Shown: positions 58,701 through 64,000 of the stretch, in pieces
How positions within the stretch are numbered: position 1 is the stretch's first letter
Layout of the letters: every line of letters starts with the position of its first letter
Origin: Prevotellaceae bacterium
GTDB lineage: Bacteria; Bacteroidota; Bacteroidia; Bacteroidales; UBA932
Length of the DNA stretch: 64,000 nt
Direction of reading: 5' to 3'
NCBI GenBank assembly: GCA_031258195.1
Contig: JAIRNF010000018.1
Span: 31,733-95,732 of the forward strand
Program-made: the position numbers and the translations under genes
Notes under the pieces: generated by a model
Database searches by the model: none
Told to the model about the DNA's origin: nothing
Seen by the model: only the letters and a program-made list of their open reading frames with translations

Positions 58701-61276
58701 TTGGCGAAAAGGCAAGAGTAAATATTCCATCTTCGCAAGGTTCCCGCGCATTGGTTAGCGTAGAATCAGGGCAAAAAGTTGTTCGTTCATTCTGGATAGA
58801 AGGTAAGGCTAAAGAAACAGACATTACCTTTGATATTACCCCCGAAATGTTACCGAATGTTTACGTTCATGTAACCCTTGTACAGCAACATGCTAATACG
58901 AAGAATGATCTTCCTATCCGTCTATATGGTGTTATTCCTATTATGGTTGAGGATGTTAAAACCAAGCTAGAACCTCAGCTTTCAATGCCAGATGTACTAA
59001 AACCGGAAGAGACATTTAAGATTAAGGTTAGCGAAAAAAACAACCGTTCTATGACCTATACTATAGCCATTGTGGACGACGGTCTTCTCGATCTTACCAA
59101 CTTTAAGACCCCTAATCCGTGGAAACACTTCTTTGCACGCGAAGCGTTAGGCGTTAGAACATGGGATTTATACGAGGCTGTTATTGGCGCATATGGCGGC
59201 AAAATTGAGCAGCTGTTTGCAATTGGCGGCGACGATGAAGAGGCAGGTAAAGAAAGTGGGCAAAAAGCCAACCGCTTTAAACCTGTGGTTAAGTTTTTAG
59301 GTCCGTTTACGTTTAAGGGTAAAGGTGACGAGCATACCGTTACTATGCCTAACTATGTAGGTTCTGTTCGTACTATGGTTATTGCAGGTAGCGGAGACGC
59401 GTACGGTTCTGTTGAAAAAACCACCCCTGTGCGTAAGCCGTTAATGGTAGTTGCAACGTTGCCCAGAGTATTAGGTCCCGGCGAAGAAGTTGCGCTTCCT
59501 GTAAACGTGTTTGCAATGGAACCTTCAGTTAAGAATGTTAAAGTAAAAGTCACCGCCAGCGATATCTTCGAGTTAACTGATGGTAAATCAAAGACAATGA
59601 ATTTTACTTCTGTTGGTGATGAAATCATATCATTCAACCTAAAAGTTAAAGAACGTATCGGAATTGGTAAAGTAAAAGTTGTTGCAACCAGCGGTAGCGA
59701 GCGTGCGGAATACGACATAGAAATTGATGTACGCAATGCCAATCCTAAAATGTACACAACTACCAGCGCTATTGTTAATGGTAATAAAACATGGAACGGA
59801 ACTTATACACTTCCGGGCATGGAAAGTACAAGCGAGGTTGGTATAGAAGTATCAACATTCCCGCCGCTTAACCTTGCACAACGTTTGGGTTATCTGCTAA
59901 GCTATCCTCACGGATGTATCGAGCAAACTACGTCTATCGGGTTCCCTCAGCTATATCTAAGTAATGTAATGGATATGACATCAGCTGATAAAGAACGTGC
60001 CGAAAACAACGTAAAAGTTACAATTAATAGGCTGAAATCGTTTGTTACGCTAGAAGGTGGATTCTCTTACTGGCCCGGCGACCGCTATCCTAACTTATGG
60101 GGAAGCAGCTACGCAGGTCATTTTATTATTGAGGCTGAAAACATGGGTTATACCCTACCCTACAATATGAAATCGACTTGGATCGCATTCCAGAAAAAAG
60201 AGGCGAACAACTGGAACATGCAACGTAGTAAGAACGAATACTACAGCCACTCGCAGAACGATTTCGACCAAGCATACCGTTTATACACATTGGCATTGGC
60301 TAAAGCTCCTGAAATGGGTGCTATGAACCGACTAAAAGAACGTTCAGACCTATCGATTCAGGCTAAGTGGACGCTTGCTGCTGCTTACGCTCTCGCAGGT
60401 CAAGAATCAACTGCGCTTAAGCTGATAGAGACGGCCGGCACAACCATTAACACCAAATACAATGGATTCTCGCAAAGTTTTGGATCTACAGAGCGCGACT
60501 GGTCTATGATTATTGAGACAATGGTCATTCTGAAGCAAAAACAAAAAGCATTCAGCTTAGTACAACAAGTTTCAGAATCGCTACAGTCTAACCGTTGGAT
60601 GAGTACGCAAACAACGGCATACTGCTTAATGTCGCTATCGAAATTTGCCGCTACAGATGCCGAAAACAAAGAGATAAACATTGAGTATAAAGACAACGGA
60701 AAGCAAACCGTAAAAACTACTAAACCTATATGGAGCGGTAAGCTGAAAGATGTCATTAAAAGTAACGGTAAACTTGATATTACCAATAAAGGAAGCAACG
60801 ATTTGTTTGTAAGAATAATAGCAGAAGGAATTCCGGCTACAGGGCAAGAAGTTGCTGCCGAAAACGATCTTAAGATTACGGTAAAATACTCTAACGCATC
60901 AGGAACAATAGATGTTAGCCGTATTAATCAGGGCGAAGATTTTATAGCTACCGTTACAGTCTATAATCCGGGATTACAAGGCAACTATAAGAATATGATT
61001 CTGAGCCAAATTTTCCCATCGGGTTGGGAGATTATTAACACTCGCCTTAACGACAATGAGACAATAAGCGAAAGCAGTTATGACTATCGCGACATTCGCG
61101 ACGACAGGGTTTACACCTACTTCTCGCTAAATGCAGGGCAAAGTAAAACGTTTGTTGTACGTCTGAATGCAGCATATAAGGGTAAATTCTACCTACCTGC
61201 TACCAGCTGTAGCGCGATGTATGACAACTCTATTGCAGCAAATACAGCCGGGCAATGGGTTGAAGTAAGAAACTAG
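55721..61276 (+). CDS. Bacterial alpha-2-macroglobulin family lipoprotein
   Basis: An 1851-residue lipoprotein (signal ending LSIGSCKNK). It follows the bacterial A2M layout: N-terminal Ig-like and MG domains, the carboxypeptidase-like MG region with GFIYGERGVWHPGDTLFLTF, a bait-like region, then FKPVVKFLGPFTFKGKGDEH, the thioester domain with GCIEQTTS (Cys1399), and the helical complement-type domain (FSYWPGDRYPNLWGSSYAGH). Such proteins trap proteases that enter the periplasm. Around residues 468-505 there is a run rich in Asp and Tyr with flanking Cys (NPDDGSYYYYYDDYYYDYDD) not expected from the family. In many bacteria pbpC is the partner gene; here it is not adjacent. Confidence 0.92.
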   Translation: MKKSPCSRLGTALVMLALILSIGSCKNKGTVEEPSFNPYVSAFTSGTISITSPITICLSEEVKNHEIGALLADSPFKFSPNIQGEAVLIDSHTIEFRPKEYLEPAKTYNVTFNMSKLLPEIESEYQKFEFSFNTLTPRFAYSLNGLTMYSSSADGLYNLTGVVSTADYTDDAKVEKILAVKADGKNLPIKWEHTGSNTHSFTIDSIQSKDNAYNISLAFDGKSIGYDYKTEEEVRVPGINDFELLAAVVHNGDDQYIHCQFSSAIDDKQSINGLITLSNSSRLRFKVELNNVYIYPQYKMSGTQTLTIHQGLKNTRNGKLTNDISIDVQFESVKPAIRFVGKGNILPNSNGLVVPFQAVNVKSVTAKIIKVYENNVLQFMQVNKLDGARELKRAGRLVKMETITLGDENTLMLQQWATYSIDLSKLIEPEPGAIYRVELSFKRSQSIYPCSDEGTYFSEPESFESAEKDYDNPDDGSYYYYYDDYYYDYDDDDSYYNNPCRDSYYRQRKANISRNILATDIGVIAKIGGNSTLYAAVSNLVTTLPMSGVDIEVYNYQQQLIGNGKTDGDGTVQVSFKGKPYILVAKSGKQRSYLRIDDGMSNNLSSFDVSGDIVQKGLKGFIYGERGVWHPGDTLFLTFILEDKDKTLPKNHPVNFELVNPTGQIVNKISRTGNDHNFYSFTMTTDEDAPTGNWTAYARVGGTSFSKTIKIETVKPNRLKIDLTLPDAPIHAANKVKGSIDSKWLHGAPAKNLAAIIEMAISPTRTTFKGFEAFSFDSPNRSLGTEEKVIYEGRLDENGHADFNTSFNIDSNVPGMIKANFTTRVFEEGGDFSTNTITTTVAPYEVFVGVKEPKGAGSDNMLETDKAQTYEVVTVDVNGKAVDRSDLNVVIYKVDWSWWWSSSNGSSANFSQSSYKRQVHSETISTKGGRGTFKFTASHSEWGRYLVTVSDRKGHQGGLVSYIDWPSWGGRPRQNDASGAIMLTVTADKKTYNVGEKARVNIPSSQGSRALVSVESGQKVVRSFWIEGKAKETDITFDITPEMLPNVYVHVTLVQQHANTKNDLPIRLYGVIPIMVEDVKTKLEPQLSMPDVLKPEETFKIKVSEKNNRSMTYTIAIVDDGLLDLTNFKTPNPWKHFFAREALGVRTWDLYEAVIGAYGGKIEQLFAIGGDDEEAGKESGQKANRFKPVVKFLGPFTFKGKGDEHTVTMPNYVGSVRTMVIAGSGDAYGSVEKTTPVRKPLMVVATLPRVLGPGEEVALPVNVFAMEPSVKNVKVKVTASDIFELTDGKSKTMNFTSVGDEIISFNLKVKERIGIGKVKVVATSGSERAEYDIEIDVRNANPKMYTTTSAIVNGNKTWNGTYTLPGMESTSEVGIEVSTFPPLNLAQRLGYLLSYPHGCIEQTTSIGFPQLYLSNVMDMTSADKERAENNVKVTINRLKSFVTLEGGFSYWPGDRYPNLWGSSYAGHFIIEAENMGYTLPYNMKSTWIAFQKKEANNWNMQRSKNEYYSHSQNDFDQAYRLYTLALAKAPEMGAMNRLKERSDLSIQAKWTLAAAYALAGQESTALKLIETAGTTINTKYNGFSQSFGSTERDWSMIIETMVILKQKQKAFSLVQQVSESLQSNRWMSTQTTAYCLMSLSKFAATDAENKEINIEYKDNGKQTVKTTKPIWSGKLKDVIKSNGKLDITNKGSNDLFVRIIAEGIPATGQEVAAENDLKITVKYSNASGTIDVSRINQGEDFIATVTVYNPGLQGNYKNMILSQIFPSGWEIINTRLNDNETISESSYDYRDIRDDRVYTYFSLNAGQSKTFVVRLNAAYKGKFYLPATSCSAMYDNSIAANTAGQWVEVRN

Positions 61277-61299
61277 GCAAAACACCACTCGATTTCATA

Positions 61300-61332
61300 A
61301 AAAGCGGTACTGAATATATCAATACCGCTTTT
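61300..61332 (+). terminator. Terminator after the alpha-2-macroglobulin gene
   Basis: AAAAGCGGTA (61300-61309) and TACCGCTTTT (61323-61332) are exactly complementary, followed by ATTTTTAT. Confidence 0.85.
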
Positions 61333-61373
61333 ATTTTTATCTTTATGCCTCGTAAAACAGTAAATATACAACT

Positions 61374-62267
61374 ATGAAAAAGCGCGCTAAACACATTGCC
61401 CACATTGGCATTACCGGTATTCTTACAATATTTGCATTCAGCAATCTTAATGCTCAAAACTCGCTGTTATGGAAAATTGAAGGGAATGGGCTTGAGCATC
61501 CTTCCTACCTTTTGGGTACCATACATATATACGATACTACAGACTTTAAACTCCCAACAGTTATATTTCAGCATCTCGAAAGCTGTAATGCTTATGCAAT
61601 GGAAATAAATATGGACGAGTCAAATCCGTCTGCTCTCGCCAGCCGGACGATGATTATGGATGGCAATACACTTGATATTCTTATGGGCGAAGAAGCATTC
61701 GACAGGCTAATGAGCTTTCCCATGCCGGCAATGATGGGAAGGGAAGTTGTAAAACGTATTAAGCCCATATTTACAACCTCGCTTATCTACATGGAGGATG
61801 CTAACCATCGACCTCAATCTATAGATCAATATCTATTTAGCTATGCAAAAGCGCATGGTAAAGCTGTATTTGGAATAGAGACTATGGAAGAGCAGTTGGA
61901 TGCCGTAGATGCCATACCGATGAAAGATCAGGCAGAAATGCTAAAAGAATCGTTAATGAAAGAAGACGACCCTAGAGATGCTATTAAGAAGCTTTGGGAC
62001 ACCTACAAATCGCAAAACTTTGAGGAGCTGGAAAAAGAGCTGGAGGAAAGTAACCCAAGCCCTCTTTTTACCCACGAGTTGATCGAAAAACGCAACGTTA
62101 ACATGGCAGACAGAATCAGCAGCATGATGGTTGAGAACGGCAGCCTTTTCGCCGCTATTGGTGCGTTACATCTTGGAGATATCCATAAGATAAAAGGGGT
62201 GGTTTCTTTACTGCAAGAAAAAGGCTATACGCTAACACCTATCGAATTTACATTTATTACGGAATAA
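61374..62267 (+). CDS. TraB/GumN family protein
   Basis: A 297-residue exported protein (signal peptide about 1-27, ending LNAQ). The family's two motifs are clear: YLLGTIHIYD near the N-terminus (GTIH) and FAAIGALHLGDIHKIKGVVS near the C-terminus (GxxH), a fold shared with erythromycin-esterase-like and Tiki-type metal proteases. Members have a putative metalloprotease active site, but no bacterial substrate is known. The gene starts the group that continues with a possible frameshifted membrane protein 13 bases downstream. Confidence 0.9.
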   Translation: MKKRAKHIAHIGITGILTIFAFSNLNAQNSLLWKIEGNGLEHPSYLLGTIHIYDTTDFKLPTVIFQHLESCNAYAMEINMDESNPSALASRTMIMDGNTLDILMGEEAFDRLMSFPMPAMMGREVVKRIKPIFTTSLIYMEDANHRPQSIDQYLFSYAKAHGKAVFGIETMEEQLDAVDAIPMKDQAEMLKESLMKEDDPRDAIKKLWDTYKSQNFEELEKELEESNPSPLFTHELIEKRNVNMADRISSMMVENGSLFAAIGALHLGDIHKIKGVVSLLQEKGYTLTPIEFTFITE

Positions 62268-62280
62268 CGGTTTAATAGAA

Positions 62281-62933
62281 ATGTCAGCAAAAAAATAGAC
62301 AGATTTACACATCGCAAAATTAGCAGCTACATACGAGAACTCTCAATCGTTATTATTGGTGTTGCGGTAACATTATATGCTAGCGACCTTATTAACGACG
62401 GAAAAGAAAAAAGAGATTTACAGCAACAGCCATACCATATTTATACAGAGTTGGAAAGCAACATTGTTTCAATTGATGGGCTTATTGGTTCATATCGAAG
62501 GCATGAACGGCTTAGGGATTATTTGATAAAAAACATCGCAAATCCACAAATAGGAACAAACGGTAGCATTCGTAAGTATGAAAATTTCAAGGTAGGAGAA
62601 ATACCGTTTTTTGTATATAAAAAAAGCGCCTACGAAATGCTCATTAATAGTGGAGCCATGAAACTTATGACAAACAGGAGCTTGCTATTAGATATTACGG
62701 AATGCTATAGTACGCTTGAAATACTTCAGCAAGATTTTACGACATACTATAACTTCAAAATGAATGAATTCCAGAAACTGAATGATTTAAAAGAACCGAC
62801 ATCGTATAACAAAAGCATATTAAGCCCTGAATATCGCAGCATGTTCAACTTTTATGTAAACATGCAAAAGGGGCAATATCCTATCGAAGTAAAACAACAC
62901 ATTAAAAAAGACATTTCAGAGTTAAGGCAATAA
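62281..62933 (+). CDS. DUF6090-like membrane protein, start joined through an A AAA AAA frameshift site
   Basis: The body of the protein (from 62295) has a transmembrane helix (LSIVIIGVAVTLYASDLI), a charged linker and a helical domain with TELESNIVSIDGLIGSY and SAYEMLINSGAMKLMTNRSL, resembling the DUF6090 group of Bacteroidota. This frame has no ATG or GTG before the helix; its first usable start (TTG at 62451) lies after it. An ATG at 62281 opens five codons, ATG TCA GCA AAA AAA, then TAG. The A run at 62289-62295 is a perfect A AAA AAA heptamer, and a -1 shift there enters the long frame, giving 217 residues. Alternatives are an indel that inactivates the gene or a sequencing error. Confidence 0.6.
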
Positions 62934-62959
62934 AATACTAACCGAATAAACCGTAGCCA

Positions 62960-63880
62960 ATGAGAAAAATCTTTTTATGTATCAACTTATGTATGCTATC
63001 CTATATAGCAGCAACAGGACAGCAAGTTGATCGTTCGTTAACAGATAAAATACAAGCCCTAATTAATCAATCGGGACTTGAAGAAGTGGGGGTGTATGTT
63101 CATCATTTTGCAAAAAACACTAAAGTTGAAATCAATGCCGATACTATCTATCCAACAGCAAGTGTGGTAAAAATACCAATTATGTGTGGGTTATTCGATA
63201 AAATCAACAACGGCGAAATAGACTATAAAACAACGCTTACCTACCACGATTCTCTTACATACTCTAAGTATGACATTGTGGGATGCCTAAAAGAAGGTAG
63301 CGAGATAGCGTTAGGTAAAGTAATATTACTAATGGAAAGCACTAGCGATAATACAGCCAGCTTATGGTGCCAGGTATTAGCGGGTGGCGGAAAAGACATC
63401 AACCAATGGCTTGCCGATAACGGCTTTAAAGATACCAGAGTAAACTCTCGTACACCCGGAAGACAGGAATTTCAAAATAAATATGGCTGGGGACAACTAA
63501 CACCCCGTGAGATGGCTCGTCTGCTTACTATGATAAGAGAGGACAAGGCAGTTAGTCCTGCTGCCAGCGAACGTATGTATCGCACACTTACTAATATCTA
63601 TTGGGACGATAGATCGCTATCTCAAATACCACCTTATGTTCAAGTGGCATCAAAGCAAGGGTTTGTAACGCGTTCAACTACAGAAGTTGTACTGGTAAAC
63701 GCTCCTCATGGCGACTACGTTTTTTGTATCGCAACAAACAACGAACCAGTTGTTGACGCTGAAGTCCGTATAGGAAGACAGCTGATAAGAGATATCTCTA
63801 ACCTACTATGGAATTACTACGAACCTGACTATGGCTGGGAACCTAATAAAGAAGCTCTGGAAAAATATATGGAATACTAA
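62960..63880 (+). CDS. Class A beta-lactamase-related serine hydrolase
   Basis: A 306-residue exported protein (signal peptide about 1-21, ending ATGQ). Motifs of the class A fold are present: TASVVKIPIM (SxxK), MESTSDNTASL (SDN) and VASKQGFV (KQG in place of KTG). The omega-loop Glu motif ExxLN is not seen; the region reads SRTPGRQEFQNKYGWGQLTP. It may still act on D-peptides or other amides, but efficient beta-lactam hydrolysis is not implied. It is probably the last gene in the group that starts at 61374. The final 120 bases of the window after it hold nothing I can identify. Confidence 0.88.
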   Translation: MRKIFLCINLCMLSYIAATGQQVDRSLTDKIQALINQSGLEEVGVYVHHFAKNTKVEINADTIYPTASVVKIPIMCGLFDKINNGEIDYKTTLTYHDSLTYSKYDIVGCLKEGSEIALGKVILLMESTSDNTASLWCQVLAGGGKDINQWLADNGFKDTRVNSRTPGRQEFQNKYGWGQLTPREMARLLTMIREDKAVSPAASERMYRTLTNIYWDDRSLSQIPPYVQVASKQGFVTRSTTEVVLVNAPHGDYVFCIATNNEPVVDAEVRIGRQLIRDISNLLWNYYEPDYGWEPNKEALEKYMEY

Positions 63881-64000
63881 AGGTTCAAGATTAGCCAAGC
63901 GACTTGAAAAGTTATTCAACGATCTTTGAGTTAACGAGTAACGCGTATTATTTTCGGTCGCGTATTTCAGGGGGTCGACTTCGATTGATTTTACGACTTT

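Overview
The window is a stretch of chromosome from a member of the Bacteroidota, most likely order Bacteroidales; I cannot name the genus from sequence alone. The evidence is the gene content (DUF4295 after L28/L33, a DUF4783-nadC pair, a large TPR protein followed by an outer-membrane barrel, an amidophosphoribosyltransferase-like protein beginning MGGFFG, many Cys-lipidated exported proteins), the promoters (TAnnTTTG -7 boxes, several with TTG or TTTG about 20 bases upstream) and the absence of strong Shine-Dalgarno sites. There are no rRNA or tRNA genes, no IS element, no phage and no CRISPR array. The only RNA gene recognised is rnpB.

Layout. 1-3000: end of a chromate-type transporter, pyrD, an HTH regulator and rnpB, all minus. 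3018-5234: iorAB (2-oxoacid oxidation). 5425-8680: exported C26 amidotransferase, a lipoprotein and an M28 peptidase (minus). 9265-16546: a plus-strand block with two tandem DAACS symporters, a beta-lactamase-fold hydrolase, an N-acyl-D-amino-acid deacylase, thiol peroxidase and an Asp/Glu-type racemase. 16605-20630: small membrane proteins, rimO and the rpmB-rpmG-DUF4295 operon (minus). 21130-29382: serine hydrolase, a TPR/outer-membrane barrel/TlpA group and a Dph6-like PP-loop enzyme. 29464-36166: alanine-type symporter, a giant orphan histidine kinase and rlmH (minus). 36330-44172: a MuiA-family protein carrying a TonB-plug-like insert, DUF4783-nadC, a second D-aminoacylase-like protein, an iron-type alcohol dehydrogenase and a PurF-like protein. 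44815-47419: NodB-like protein plus a GH9 glycosidase. 47506-49196: two decayed genes head to head. 49269-54286: gap, a sodium:solute symporter, recR, murQ and a BadF-type kinase (minus). 54437-55549: a cluster of gene remnants. 55721-63880: alpha-2-macroglobulin, a TraB/GumN protein, a membrane protein with a possible -1 frameshift, and a class A beta-lactamase-like protein.

A functional theme is scavenging of peptides, D-amino acids and peptidoglycan pieces. It rests on the exported peptidase, the gamma-glutamyl hydrolase, the D-aminoacylases, the racemase, neutral-amino-acid-type symporters, the probable MurNAc kinase/etherase operon, and IorAB for burning 2-oxoacids. This is inference from families and neighbourhood.

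The most distinctive non-coding signal is a family of about ten intergenic palindromes related to GTCATTTCGAGCGAAGCGAG. Their arms vary from copy to copy but stay matched within several copies. The most unusual genes are the MuiA/TonB-plug chimera, a PurF-like protein without its catalytic Cys, a D-aminoacylase relative without its HxH metal motif, and the A AAA AAA frameshift candidate at 62289.
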